Positions 8,608 to 18,044 of a DNA stretch of 64,000 nucleotides are shown here, one piece after another. Position 1 is the stretch's first letter. Each line of letters starts with the position of its first letter. Source of the DNA: Octadecabacter sp. SW4 (GTDB lineage: Bacteria; Pseudomonadota; Alphaproteobacteria; Rhodobacterales; Rhodobacteraceae); the NCBI RefSeq assembly GCF_008065155.1, contig NZ_CP042819.1, positions 1,736,001-1,800,000 of the forward strand. Reading direction: 5' to 3'. The notes under the pieces were generated by a model. The model saw only the letters and a list, made by a program, of their open reading frames with translations, was not told the DNA's origin and did no database searches. The position numbers and the translations under genes were made by a program.

Positions 8608-8682
8608 AAACCAATTTGCCATACTGGTGCTTTTCACGACAAAAATGCAAGACTATGATCCCCGCAACCCAAGGAGGATCCC

Positions 8683-10182
8683 ATGCAAGAATTGACCCAT
8701 TACATCGGCGGCGCGCATGTCAAAGGCACGTCAGGCCGTTTCGCCGAGGTCTACAACCCCGCCACCGGCGAGGTGCAGGCCAAAGTGCCACTGGCCACGG
8801 CTGCCGAAATGGACAAGGCCGTCAAGATCGCCGCCGCCGCTCAGCCCGCATGGGCCGCCGTGAACCCGCAGCGCCGCGCGCGGGTGATGATGAAATTTGT
8901 GACCCTGCTGAACCGCGATATGGACAAGCTCGCCGAGGCATTGTCGCGCGAACACGGCAAGACCCTGCCCGATGCGGCAGGCGACGTGCAGCGCGGGCTC
9001 GAAGTGGTCGAATATTGCATCGGCGCGCCGCAAATGCTGAAAGGCGAATTCACCGATGGCGCGGGCCCGGGAATTGATATTTATTCGATGAAACAAGCGC
9101 TTGGCGTCAGTGCCGGCATCACGCCGTTCAACTTTCCGGCGATGATCCCGATGTGGATGTTTGCCCCTGCCATCGCCTGCGGCAACGCCTTTATCCTCAA
9201 ACCAAGCGAACGCGATCCATCGGTCCCGCTGATGCTGGCTGAACTCATGGAAGAAGCGGGCCTGCCACCGGGCATCTTGCAGGTCGTGAACGGCGACAAG
9301 GACAGCGTCGATGCGATCCTCGATCATCCTGACATCATGTCGGTCGGCTTTGTCGGGTCCACCCCGATTGCAGAATATATCTACGGGCGCGGCTGTGCCA
9401 ACGGCAAGCGCGTGCAGTGCTTTGGCGGCGCGAAAAACCACATGATCATCATGCCGGATGCCGATATGGATCAGGCCGCCGATGCACTGGTGGGGGCCGG
9501 ATACGGCGCGGCGGGCGAACGCTGCATGGCGATTTCGGTGGCCGTGGCCGTGGGCAATGACACTGCCGACCGCCTGATCGACAAGCTGGTGCCGCGGATC
9601 GAGGCCTTGAAAGTCGGCCCCTACACGGCGGGCAATGATGTGGATTATGGCCCTGTGGTGACGGCTGCCGCCAAGGCCAATATCGAACGTCTGGTGCAGA
9701 CCGGCATCGATCAGGGCGCGAAACTGGTCGTGGACGGGCGCAATTTCAACCTGCAAGGCTATGAAGACGGCTTTTTCGTCGGCCCGCATCTGTTTGATCA
9801 TGTGACCACGGATATGGACATCTATACGCAGGAAATTTTCGGCCCCGTCCTGTCAACCGTGCGCGCCGAAACCTATGAGGACGCGCTGGCGATGGCCACC
9901 GACCACGAATATGGCAATGGCACCGCGATTTTCACCCGCGACGGTGACGCTGCGCGCGATTTCGCCTCGCGTGTGCAGGTGGGCATGGTCGGGATCAATG
10001 TGCCGATCCCCGTGCCACTGGCCTATCATACCTTTGGCGGTTGGAAGAAATCCGCCTTTGGCGATCTCAATCAGCACGGGCCGGACGCCTTTAAATTCTA
10101 CACCAAGACCAAAACCGTCACTGCCCGCTGGCCCTCGGGCATCAAAGAGGGCGGTGAATTTTCGATCCCCGTGATGGAATAA
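8683..10182 (+). CDS. mmsA: CoA-acylating methylmalonate-semialdehyde dehydrogenase
   Basis: 499-residue aldehyde dehydrogenase of the MmsA type. It converts methylmalonate or malonate semialdehyde plus CoA and NAD to propionyl-CoA or acetyl-CoA in valine, thymine and inositol breakdown. Seen: the GITPFNFPAMIPMWM substrate region, FVGSTPIAEYIY for NAD binding, FGGAKNHMIIMPDAD, the catalytic Cys in GERCMAIS, and IFTRDGDAARDF. The MmsA-type GERCMA motif separates it from betaine/aldehyde dehydrogenases. A strong aaggagga site precedes the ATG. Confidence 0.95.
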   Translation: MQELTHYIGGAHVKGTSGRFAEVYNPATGEVQAKVPLATAAEMDKAVKIAAAAQPAWAAVNPQRRARVMMKFVTLLNRDMDKLAEALSREHGKTLPDAAGDVQRGLEVVEYCIGAPQMLKGEFTDGAGPGIDIYSMKQALGVSAGITPFNFPAMIPMWMFAPAIACGNAFILKPSERDPSVPLMLAELMEEAGLPPGILQVVNGDKDSVDAILDHPDIMSVGFVGSTPIAEYIYGRGCANGKRVQCFGGAKNHMIIMPDADMDQAADALVGAGYGAAGERCMAISVAVAVGNDTADRLIDKLVPRIEALKVGPYTAGNDVDYGPVVTAAAKANIERLVQTGIDQGAKLVVDGRNFNLQGYEDGFFVGPHLFDHVTTDMDIYTQEIFGPVLSTVRAETYEDALAMATDHEYGNGTAIFTRDGDAARDFASRVQVGMVGINVPIPVPLAYHTFGGWKKSAFGDLNQHGPDAFKFYTKTKTVTARWPSGIKEGGEFSIPVME

Positions 10183-10185
10183 GCA

Positions 10186-10219
10186 GCAAGGCGCGGGTCA
10201 ATGCTGATCCGCGCCTTGC
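10186..10219 (+). terminator. Hairpin after mmsA
   Basis: Perfect 11-bp stem GCAAGGCGCGG / CCGCGCCTTGC with a 12-base loop, starting four bases after the mmsA stop. No U tract follows, so it may stabilise the 3' end rather than terminate alone. Confidence 0.5.
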
Positions 10220-10271
10220 GTCAAAGCGCAATCCGCCGCACACTCTCGCCATTCAGCCAAAGGAGATTGCG

Positions 10272-10604
10272 ATGAAAACCACGATGGACAGACGGACCTT
10301 TCTGGGCGGATTATTGGTTGCGCCGCTCGCCTTTTTTGGCACCCGCGCCCAGGCGGCAACCCATAATGTGATGATCGAAGGGTTCGCCTTTTCCCCCGCA
10401 ACGCTGGATGTGTCGGTGGGTGACACGGTCGTTTTCACCAACGCCGACAACGCGCCCCATACCGGCACCGCCGAAGACGGCAGCTTTGATACCGGGCGGC
10501 TGAACAACGGGCAGTCGGGCGAAGTCACCATCGGGTCAGCGGGCGATCACCCTTACAAATGTGCCTTTCACCCTGCCATGCAGGGGCTGATCCGCGCCAC
10601 CTGA
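10272..10604 (+). CDS. Tat-exported cupredoxin (amicyanin/pseudoazurin-like)
   Basis: 110-residue blue-copper protein. It has a twin-arginine signal ([13 protein letters not shown]) and cleavage near AQA. The four type-1 copper ligands are visible as His63 (NAPHTG), Cys97, His100 and Met103 ([11 protein letters not shown]). It probably acts as a periplasmic electron carrier; the partner is not evident. Export by Tat fits cofactor insertion before or during export. The ATG at 10272 follows aaggagattgcg. Confidence 0.92.
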   Translation: MKTTMDRRTFLGGLLVAPLAFFGTRAQAATHNVMIEGFAFSPATLDVSVGDTVVFTNADNAPHTGTAEDGSFDTGRLNNGQSGEVTIGSAGDHPYKCAFHPAMQGLIRAT

Positions 10605-10611
10605 TCCGGGC

Positions 10612-11739
10612 ATGAGCGAACCTGATTTCACCATCGGCATCGAGGAGGAATACCTCCTGGTGGATCGCGATACGTTGATGCTGGCCAAGGCACCCGATGC
10701 CTTGATGGATCAATGCACCGCCGCCCTTGGTGGACAGGTCAGCCCGGAATACCTGCAATGCCAGATCGAGATTGGCACTGGCGTCTGCGCCACCATCAAC
10801 GACGCACGCGCCGACCTCAAACGCCTGCGCACAACCGTGCGCGATGTGGCGGCCGATCATAACCTCGCCCCGATTGCCGCCTCGTGCCATCCGCTGGCCG
10901 ATTGGAAGCAGCAACACCACACCGAAAAAGACCGCTACAACCAGTTGCGCCGCGATCTGGGCGGGGTCGTGCGGCGAATGCTGATCTGCGGGATGCATGT
11001 GCATGTGGGGCTGAACGACGACGCGCTGCGCGCCGATCTGATGGGGCAGATGTCGTATTTCCTGCCGCATTTGCTGGCGCTCTCCACCTCCTCGCCGTTC
11101 TGGCAGGGCGAAGACACGGGGCTGGCGTCGTATCGATTGACGGTGTTTGACAATCTGCCGCGCACGGGGCTGCCGCCGCAACTGGACAGTTGGGGCGAAT
11201 ACGAACGGTCGGTCAATGCGCTGGTCGATTTGGGCGTGATCGAGGATTCCTCGAAAATCTGGTGGGATCTGCGCCCCTCGGCGCGCTTTCCCACGTTGGA
11301 AACCCGAATCTGCGATGTCGGGCCGCGGATGGAACATACCCTGTCGATTGCCGCCCTGATCCAGTGCCTGACACGGATGCTGTATCGGCTGCGGCGCAAG
11401 AACCAGCGCTGGCGCAGATACGATAATATTCTGGTCGCCGAAAACCGCTGGCGCGCGCAACGCTATGGCATCAATGAAGGGCTGATTGATTTTGGCCGGG
11501 GCGAGATTGTGCCTTTTGCCGACCTTCTGGACGAATTGATCGAACTGGTGGCGCAGGATGCAGGCGTGTTGAAATGCGCCACCGAGGTCGAGGCGGCGCG
11601 CGATATCTTGGCCAAGGGCACCAGCGCCGACCGCCAGCGCGCAGTGGCACAGGCCGCCGCTGATGCCGGCGCCGATCACAGCGAACAGATGCGCGCCGTG
11701 GTGTCACATCTGATCGAGGAATTCAGCCACGATCTGTGA
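10612..11739 (+). CDS. YbdK-type carboxylate-amine ligase
   Basis: 375-residue member of the glutamate-cysteine ligase family 2. It opens with [11 protein letters not shown], has the MHVHVGL motif and an [13 protein letters not shown] region typical of the family. YbdK of E. coli has weak gamma-glutamyl-cysteine ligase activity; the physiological product is unclear. It begins seven bases after the cupredoxin stop and is probably in one operon with it. Confidence 0.9.
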   Translation: MSEPDFTIGIEEEYLLVDRDTLMLAKAPDALMDQCTAALGGQVSPEYLQCQIEIGTGVCATINDARADLKRLRTTVRDVAADHNLAPIAASCHPLADWKQQHHTEKDRYNQLRRDLGGVVRRMLICGMHVHVGLNDDALRADLMGQMSYFLPHLLALSTSSPFWQGEDTGLASYRLTVFDNLPRTGLPPQLDSWGEYERSVNALVDLGVIEDSSKIWWDLRPSARFPTLETRICDVGPRMEHTLSIAALIQCLTRMLYRLRRKNQRWRRYDNILVAENRWRAQRYGINEGLIDFGRGEIVPFADLLDELIELVAQDAGVLKCATEVEAARDILAKGTSADRQRAVAQAAADAGADHSEQMRAVVSHLIEEFSHDL

Positions 11740-11803
11740 TCTTGTCACCGACTCGGGGCGCGCGCGCAGCTATCATTGCACCGAGACATCAAAGGAGTTT
11801 CCC

Positions 11804-12004
11804 ATGCTCAAGAAAAACGTTGGCCAGATTGATCGAACCCTGCGCGTCGTGATCGGCCTCGCGCTGATCGCCGGTTTTTTCCTGGACACAGACGCGGCCT
11901 ATCGCTGGTTTTATCTGATTGGCATCGTGCCCTTGGCGACCGGTCTGATGGGCAGTTGCGCGCTGTATTCCATCATCGGAATCAACACCTGCCCCAACAA
12001 ATAA
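11804..12004 (+). CDS. DUF2892 small membrane protein
   Basis: 66-residue protein with two hydrophobic helices. It matches DUF2892 (YgaP-like membrane part): an NVGQIDRTLRVVIGLALI start and a GSCALYSIIGINTC end with two cysteines. Members are often fused or linked to rhodanese domains; a rhodanese gene lies at 15032, beyond uvrA. Ribosome-binding site aaaggag. Confidence 0.85.
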   Translation: MLKKNVGQIDRTLRVVIGLALIAGFFLDTDAAYRWFYLIGIVPLATGLMGSCALYSIIGINTCPNK

Positions 12005-12020
12005 CCGAAAGCTGGCGACC

Positions 12021-14879
12021 CTATTCTGCCGCCACTTTCTTGGGCTGCAGCATCGGCTTCAGGTAGTGACCGGTATAGCTTTGGCTGACTTCGGCCACCT
12101 GTTCGGGCGTGCCGGTGGCCACGACCATCCCGCCGCCATCCCCACCTTCGGGGCCGATGTCGATGATCCAATCGGCGGTTTTCACCACATCCAGATTGTG
12201 TTCAATCACGATCACCGTGTTACCCTGTTCGACCAATTCATGCAGCACTTCGAGCAGCTTTTTGGTATCCTCGAAATGTAACCCCGTGGTGGGTTCGTCG
12301 AGGATATAAAGCGTGCGACCCGTGGACCGTTTCGCCAATTCCTTGGACAGTTTGACGCGCTGCGCCTCGCCCCCTGACAGGGTCGTCGCGGACTGGCCGA
12401 CCTTGATATACCCCAGCCCCACACGCACCAGTGCGTCCATCTTTTCGCGGATGCTGGGGACGGCCTTGAAAAACGCCTGCGCATCTTCAACCGTCATATC
12501 AAGAACGTCTGCTATGCTCTTGCCCTTAAAGCGAACTTCCAATGTCTCGCGGTTATAGCGCGCGCCCTTGCAGGTCTCGCATTGCACATAGACATCGGGC
12601 AGAAAGTGCATCTCGATCTTGATGACCCCATCGCCCTGACAGGCCTCGCAGCGCCCGCCCTTGACGTTGAAACTGAACCGTCCGGGCTTGTAACCGCGGG
12701 TCTTGGCCTCGGGCAGGCCGGCGAACCAGTCGCGGATCGGGGTAAAGGCCCCGGTATAGGTGGCAGGGTTGGATCGCGGTGTGCGGCCAATGGCGCGCTG
12801 ATCGATGTCGATGACCTTGTCCAGATGCTCCAGCCCCTTGATCTGATCGCAGGGTGCCGGGGTCTGGCGCGCGCCGTTCAGCCGCATCGATGCCGTCTTG
12901 AACAGCGTTTCAATCGTCAACGTCGATTTGCCCCCGCCCGACACGCCGGTGACGCAGACAAATTTCGCCAGCGGAAACTCGACATCGACGCCGCGCAGAT
13001 TATTGCCGGTCGCGTTCTTGATGCTGATCTTTTTCTTGTTGCCCTTGCGCCGATCCGCGCTGAACGGAATTTCGCGCGTGCCAGTCAGATACTGGCCGGT
13101 GATGCTGTCGGCATTGGCCTCGATTTGCGCAGGCGTGCCGCGCGCGATGATCTGGCCACCATGCACGCCTGCGCCCGGGCCGATATCGAATACATAGTCC
13201 GCCTCGCGAATCGCTTCTTCGTCGTGTTCCACGACAATCACCGTATTGCCTTGATCGCGCAGGTTTTTCAGCGTGGTCAACAGGCGGGAATTGTCACGCT
13301 GGTGCAACCCGATTGACGGTTCGTCCAGCACATAAAGCACACCAGTAAGGCCCGAACCGATCTGGCTGGCCAGTCGGATGCGCTGCGCCTCGCCACCGGA
13401 CAATGTGCCGGCGTTGCGCGACAGGGTCAGGTATTCAAGGCCCACATTATTCAGGAAACCCAGCCTCTCGCGAATTTCTTTCAGGATCGCGCGGGCCACT
13501 TCGTTCTTTTGCTTGCTCAGGTGGTCGGGCACGCTTTCGCACCAGTCAAAGGCCTCGCGGATCGACATCTGCACCACCTGGCCCACGTGCAAACCGGCGA
13601 TTTTCACCGCCAGGGCCTCGGGGCGCAAACGATAGCCTTCGCAGGTGCCGCAGTGGCGGTTGTTCTGATAGCGTTCAAATTCTTCACGGATCCAGTTACT
13701 GTCGGTCTCGCGGTAGCGGCGCTCCATATTCGGGATCACACCTTCAAAGGCGCGGCTGACCTGATACACGCGGCCACCTTCATCGTAGCGAAATTTGATC
13801 TCTTCCTCACCCGAGCCATAAAGGAACACCTGCTGCACCTTTTCAGGCAGATCCATCCAGCGGGTGCTTTTGTTGAAATCGTAATGTTTCGCAATCGCTT
13901 CGATGGTTTGCAGGAAATAGGGCGACTTGCCCTTGCGCCAGGGCGCCAGCGCGCCGTCATAGATTTTCAAACTCGGGTCGGGCACGACAAGACGTTCGTC
14001 AAAGAACAGCTCGACCCCCAGACCATCACAGCTGGGGCAAGCGCCAAAGGGCGCGTTGAACGAAAACAGGCGCGGTTCGATTTCCGGGATGGTGAAACCG
14101 GACACGGGACAGGCAAAATTCTCGCTGAAAGTGATGCGTTCGGGGTCGCCCTCCTTGGGGGCGGTTTCCAGCACGGTGATGCCATCGGCCAGATCAAGGG
14201 CGGTGCGGAAACTGTCGGCCAGCCGCGTTTCCAGCCCCGCGCGCACGACGATCCGGTCAACGACCACATCAATGTCATGGCGGAATTTCTTGTCCAATGT
14301 TGGCGGCTCGTCCAGATCGTAAAATTCGCCGTCCACCTTGACGCGCTGAAAGCCCTGTTTGCGTAACTCGAGGAATTCCTTGCGATATTCGCCTTTGCGG
14401 TCGCGGATGATCGGCGCCAGAAGATAGCCGCGCGTGCCTTCCTCCATGTCCATCACCCGATCGACCATATCCTGCACCTGCTGTGCCTCGATCGGTAATC
14501 CGGTGGCGGGGGAAAACGGCGTGCCCGCGCGGGCAAACAACAGGCGCATGTAGTCGTAAATCTCGGTCACGGTGCCCACCGTCGAGCGCGGATTCTTGCT
14601 GGTGGTCTTTTGTTCGATCGAGATCGCAGGCGAGAGGCCGGAAATGTGATCCACATCCGGCTTTTCCATCATATCCAGGAACTGGCGCGCATAGGCCGAA
14701 AGCGATTCCACATATCTTCGCTGGCCCTCGGCATAGATCGTATCAAAGGCAAGGCTGGACTTGCCCGAGCCGGAAAGCCCTGTAATCACAACCAGTTGGT
14801 CGCGCGGAATGTCCACGTCGATGTTCTTGAGGTTATGTTCGCGCGCACCGCGCACTTCGATGAATCTTTGCTCTGCCAT
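12021..14879 (-). CDS. uvrA: Excinuclease ABC subunit A
   Basis: 952-residue damage-recognition ATPase of nucleotide excision repair. It has two ABC modules, with Walker [13 protein letters not shown] near residue 32 and a degenerate [10 protein letters not shown] in the second half, and two LSGGEAQR signatures. The second zinc finger is complete (CEAC...CETC). In the first finger region one Cys is replaced (CPVS...CPSC). Start chosen at MAEQRF (14879), the family N-terminus with an agggggcc site; 35 codons upstream are open but unrelated. A GTTC-N7-GTTC SOS box lies 65 bases upstream. Confidence 0.97.
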   Translation of the reverse strand: MAEQRFIEVRGAREHNLKNIDVDIPRDQLVVITGLSGSGKSSLAFDTIYAEGQRRYVESLSAYARQFLDMMEKPDVDHISGLSPAISIEQKTTSKNPRSTVGTVTEIYDYMRLLFARAGTPFSPATGLPIEAQQVQDMVDRVMDMEEGTRGYLLAPIIRDRKGEYRKEFLELRKQGFQRVKVDGEFYDLDEPPTLDKKFRHDIDVVVDRIVVRAGLETRLADSFRTALDLADGITVLETAPKEGDPERITFSENFACPVSGFTIPEIEPRLFSFNAPFGACPSCDGLGVELFFDERLVVPDPSLKIYDGALAPWRKGKSPYFLQTIEAIAKHYDFNKSTRWMDLPEKVQQVFLYGSGEEEIKFRYDEGGRVYQVSRAFEGVIPNMERRYRETDSNWIREEFERYQNNRHCGTCEGYRLRPEALAVKIAGLHVGQVVQMSIREAFDWCESVPDHLSKQKNEVARAILKEIRERLGFLNNVGLEYLTLSRNAGTLSGGEAQRIRLASQIGSGLTGVLYVLDEPSIGLHQRDNSRLLTTLKNLRDQGNTVIVVEHDEEAIREADYVFDIGPGAGVHGGQIIARGTPAQIEANADSITGQYLTGTREIPFSADRRKGNKKKISIKNATGNNLRGVDVEFPLAKFVCVTGVSGGGKSTLTIETLFKTASMRLNGARQTPAPCDQIKGLEHLDKVIDIDQRAIGRTPRSNPATYTGAFTPIRDWFAGLPEAKTRGYKPGRFSFNVKGGRCEACQGDGVIKIEMHFLPDVYVQCETCKGARYNRETLEVRFKGKSIADVLDMTVEDAQAFFKAVPSIREKMDALVRVGLGYIKVGQSATTLSGGEAQRVKLSKELAKRSTGRTLYILDEPTTGLHFEDTKKLLEVLHELVEQGNTVIVIEHNLDVVKTADWIIDIGPEGGDGGGMVVATGTPEQVAEVSQSYTGHYLKPMLQPKKVAAE

Positions 14880-14943
14880 GCTGGCCCCCTGCTCGGTGGT
14901 TAAGATGTAGTTTAACTGGCGCGGGTCGCCAACCGAAAAAACG

Positions 14944-14958
14944 GAACATGTCGTGAAC
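14944..14958 (-). promoter_or_regulatory. SOS (LexA) box of uvrA
   Basis: GAAC-N7-GAAC on the plus strand reads GTTC-N7-GTTC towards uvrA, the alphaproteobacterial LexA site. It sits 65 bases upstream of the uvrA start in the 152-bp region shared with the divergent rhodanese gene. Confidence 0.88.
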
Positions 14959-15031
14959 ATGCAACCCACCCCTTTACATTTCATTTTTGGAATGTATTTA
15001 TCCTCGGTAACTTAGAAACACGGAGCACACC

Positions 15032-15394
15032 ATGCTGAATTTCCTTCGCACTCCTCAGAAAACCACAGGCAATGCGCCGCAAATGGATGCTGTCGCGCAG
15101 GTCGCGGCGGGCGCGCTGACCCTGATCGACATCCGCGACCCGGGCGAAATCGCTGCAAGTGGCATAGCCAAGGGCGCACTGGCAATCCCGCTTGCCACCC
15201 TGCGGATGCAGGCCGATCCGGCTAGCCCCGAACACCACAGCGCCCTGAAAACCGACCAGCCAATCGCGCTTTATTGCGCCTCGGGTGCGCGCTCGGCGAT
15301 GGCCGCGACAATGCTGCGCCAGATGGGCTATGAGGATGTGACCAACCTCGGCGGGTTGCACGACTGGATCGCCGCGGGCGGCACGCTGGCCTGA
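15032..15394 (+). CDS. Rhodanese-domain protein
   Basis: 120-residue single rhodanese domain. It has TLIDIRDPGEIAASGIAKGA in the first half and the active-site loop CASGARS with Cys82, which would carry a persulfide. There is no signal peptide, so it is cytosolic. It may deliver sulfane sulfur, but no dedicated partner is adjacent. It is divergent from uvrA, and the SOS box lies 74 bases upstream, so weak co-regulation is possible. Confidence 0.9.
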   Translation: MLNFLRTPQKTTGNAPQMDAVAQVAAGALTLIDIRDPGEIAASGIAKGALAIPLATLRMQADPASPEHHSALKTDQPIALYCASGARSAMAATMLRQMGYEDVTNLGGLHDWIAAGGTLA

Positions 15395-15454
15395 GGCAGA
15401 GGTCAGGAATACCTGCCCCACGCCCCCCTTCCCCGACTCGGGCATCTGTGTTTC

Positions 15455-15480
15455 CCTAGGGTCATTCATTTGACCCTAGG
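15455..15480 (+). promoter_or_regulatory. Hairpin or operator over the VWA gene ribosome-binding site
   Basis: Perfect 10-bp inverted repeat CCTAGGGTCA / TGACCCTAGG with a 6-base loop. Its right arm ends eight bases before the ATG at 15489 and contains the only AGG available as a Shine-Dalgarno core. As RNA it would hide the ribosome-binding site; as DNA it could be an operator. Confidence 0.6.
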
Positions 15481-15488
15481 ATTTCATC

Positions 15489-17921
15489 ATGCGCTGCCTT
15501 GCCCTGCTTTTGTCCCTGCTACTGCCCGCCACATTGGCCGCGCAGGACAGGCCCAACACGATCCTTGTGCTGGACGGTTCGGGTTCCATGTGGGGGCAGA
15601 TTGACGGGGTTCCCAAGATCACGATCGCGCAGGATGTGGTCACGGATCTGCTGCAAACCCTGCCCGCTGATCAGCGCCTTGGGCTGACGGTCTATGGCCA
15701 CCGCGAACGGGGCAATTGCTCGGATATCGAAACGGTCGTCGCCCCCGATCTGAACACCCGCGATGCCATTGCACAGGCTGTGGCCGGGATCAGCCCGCTG
15801 GGCAAGACGCCGATGACAGACGCCGTGATCGCTGCTGCAAACGCCCTGCGCTATACCGAAGACAGCGCCACAGTGATCCTTGTCAGCGACGGCGTGGAAA
15901 CCTGCAACCCCGATCCCTGTGCCGCTGCGCGCCTGCTCGAGGAGGCCGGGATCGACTTTACCGCCCATGTCATCGGCTTTGATATTTCCGATGCCGAGGC
16001 CCTGGCGCAAATGCGCTGTATCGCCGAGGAAACCGGCGGCACGTTCCGCACGGCGCGCGACGCAGATGAACTGGCCGCCGCCCTGAGCGTGATCACCGAA
16101 GAACCCGAAATCATCACCGTCAACGGCACCTTCCGCGCCACCGAAAGCGCAGGTGGGCTATCGATCACCGATGATGTGCTCTGGAGCGTGACAAGCGATG
16201 CCGGTGTGATCGTCGACGATATGGCGGGCAATCCGATCAACATCGACCTGGCGGAAGGCAGCTACCGCGCCACCGCCACATGGGTCGTCAAGGAAGTGAG
16301 CGAAGACACGACCTTTACCGTATCCAGCGGCGGCGATGTCACCGTCACGATCCCTTTTGACATCCCCCTGCCCCAGGCCACGGTCACCGGACCCGCCAGC
16401 GCCGTGATCGGTGACACCGTGCAGGTGGCGTGGAGCGGCCCGAATGCCGCGCGCGATTATATCGCCGTCTCCGAAGTGGGGGAACGCGGCTACGTCAACT
16501 ATAGCTATACGCAGGACGGCAGCCCGCTTGATCTGCAAATGCCACCCGAACCGGGCAGTTACGAATTGCGCTATATTCTGAACGACGGCAACGAAGTGCT
16601 CGCCAGCGCGCCCATCGAGGTGACGCCGCTGGCGGTGAACCTGATCGCCCCCGACACGGCCGCAATTGGTGAAACCGTGACAATCGGCTGGGACGGGCCG
16701 GACTATGCACGCGATTACATCAGCGTGGCACGGCCCGATGATCGCGGCTATGAAAACTACACCTACACCGCGCGGGGCAATCCGCTTGGGCTGGAAATGC
16801 CCGCGGAACCGGGCACCTACGAGGTGCGCTATGTCATGAATCAGGGCAGCACGGTTCTGGCCCGGGCCACGATCACCGTCAGCGACATCAAGGCCGGTCT
16901 TGTCGCCCCCGACGAAGCAACCGCTGGCGCGACAATTGCAGTTGGCTGGGATGGGCCGGATTATGCGCGCGATTATATCGCCGTGGGCGAAGTCGGCGAA
17001 GGCAGCTACATCAATTACACCTACACCCAGCAGGGCAACCCGGCGATGGTCGAAATGCCCACCGACCCGGGCAGCTATGAACTGCGCTACGTGCTCAACC
17101 AGGACCGCGAAGTCATCGCCACGCGGATGATCACCATTACCCCGCTTGCGGTGACGCTGGACGCACCCGATACCGCCCCTGTGGGCGCCGCCGTCGCGGT
17201 CACGTGGCAAGGCCCGGATTACACCCGCGATTTCATCTCTGTGGGTGAAGTCGGCGAAGGCGCCAACATCAATTATGCCTACACCCAGCAGGGCAATCCG
17301 GCGGTGGTGGACATGCCGACACAGCCCGGCACCTATGAATTGCGCTACGTGCTTGATCAGGACCGCGAGGTCGTGGCCACCCGCCTGATCACCGTCACCC
17401 CGATTGCGGTGACGCTGGACGCACCCGACACCGCGCCCGCTGGCAGCGAACTTGCAGTGACATGGGATGGCCCCGACTACAGCCGCGATTATATCGCCGT
17501 GAGCGAGGTCGGCGAGCGCGGCAACGTCAACTATGCCTACACCCAGCAGGGCAACCCCGCGATAGTGGAAATGCCCGCCATTCCGGGCACCTATGAATTG
17601 CGCTATGTGCTTGATCAGGACCGCGAGGTCGTGGCCACACGGATCGTCACCGTCACCCCCGTCAGCGCCGATTTCATGGCCCCCGATACGGCCCGCGCTG
17701 GCAGCACCATCGACGTGGGCTGGGCCGGGCCGGGCTATGCGCGCGACTTTGTCGCCATCAGCGAGATCGGCGAAAGCGGATATATCAACTATCGCTACAC
17801 CAACAGTGGCAATCCGGTGCAGCTTGAAATGCCCGAGGCCGCGGGCACCTACGAGATTCGCTACTACCTCAATCAGGACCGAACGGTGATCGGGTCACGG
17901 CTGATCACAGTGACACAGTAG
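15489..17921 (+). CDS. Secreted VWA-domain protein with six 86-residue repeats
   Basis: 810-residue exported protein. Order: signal peptide (1-18, cleavage after LAA); von Willebrand factor A domain (about 22-200) with a complete MIDAS DGSGS at 29-33 and GKTPMTD; a linker domain (about 205-295) with Ig-like character; then six repeats of about 86 residues (about 296-810). Each repeat follows the plan APDTAxxGxxVxVxWxGPDYxRDYIAVxExGExxxxNYxYTQxGNP and a PGTYELRYVLxQDREVxAT ending. The repeats are probably beta-sandwich adhesion modules, and the VWA domain binds ligand through a divalent ion. No transmembrane or sorting anchor is seen at the C-terminus. Confidence 0.9.
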   Translation: MRCLALLLSLLLPATLAAQDRPNTILVLDGSGSMWGQIDGVPKITIAQDVVTDLLQTLPADQRLGLTVYGHRERGNCSDIETVVAPDLNTRDAIAQAVAGISPLGKTPMTDAVIAAANALRYTEDSATVILVSDGVETCNPDPCAAARLLEEAGIDFTAHVIGFDISDAEALAQMRCIAEETGGTFRTARDADELAAALSVITEEPEIITVNGTFRATESAGGLSITDDVLWSVTSDAGVIVDDMAGNPINIDLAEGSYRATATWVVKEVSEDTTFTVSSGGDVTVTIPFDIPLPQATVTGPASAVIGDTVQVAWSGPNAARDYIAVSEVGERGYVNYSYTQDGSPLDLQMPPEPGSYELRYILNDGNEVLASAPIEVTPLAVNLIAPDTAAIGETVTIGWDGPDYARDYISVARPDDRGYENYTYTARGNPLGLEMPAEPGTYEVRYVMNQGSTVLARATITVSDIKAGLVAPDEATAGATIAVGWDGPDYARDYIAVGEVGEGSYINYTYTQQGNPAMVEMPTDPGSYELRYVLNQDREVIATRMITITPLAVTLDAPDTAPVGAAVAVTWQGPDYTRDFISVGEVGEGANINYAYTQQGNPAVVDMPTQPGTYELRYVLDQDREVVATRLITVTPIAVTLDAPDTAPAGSELAVTWDGPDYSRDYIAVSEVGERGNVNYAYTQQGNPAIVEMPAIPGTYELRYVLDQDREVVATRIVTVTPVSADFMAPDTARAGSTIDVGWAGPGYARDFVAISEIGESGYINYRYTNSGNPVQLEMPEAAGTYEIRYYLNQDRTVIGSRLITVTQ
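16375..17918 (+). repeat. Six in-frame 258-bp coding repeats
   Basis: Tandem units of about 258 bp (86 codons) inside the VWA gene. Units 3 to 5 are the most alike at both DNA and protein level, sharing long stretches such as the CAGCAGGGCAA and GACCGCGA words. Units 1, 2 and 6 are more diverged. This pattern suggests recent expansion from the middle of the array. Confidence 0.85.
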
Positions 17922-17991
17922 CGCGCCACGCGGTGGCCGGGGGCGCGGCTCCGTGCCAGCTTAGCCCCACCGCAAAGCGATCGTTTCAAGC

Positions 17992-18029
17992 AAAAAAGGC
18001 GGCCCCGTCAGGACCGCCCCTTTGTTTTT
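17992..18029. terminator. Bidirectional terminator between VWA and lpdA genes
   Basis: Stem GGCGG (17998-18002) with CCGCC (18014-18018), flanked by six A on the left and a T-rich run (tttgttttt) on the right. It can therefore act on both convergent transcripts. Confidence 0.75.
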
Positions 18030-18044
18030 CGCAGCGCCAGTCGC

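Noticed and set aside
12582..13316. 244-codon frame antisense to uvrA
   Set aside because: Mirror of the uvrA codon bias, with no supporting motif.
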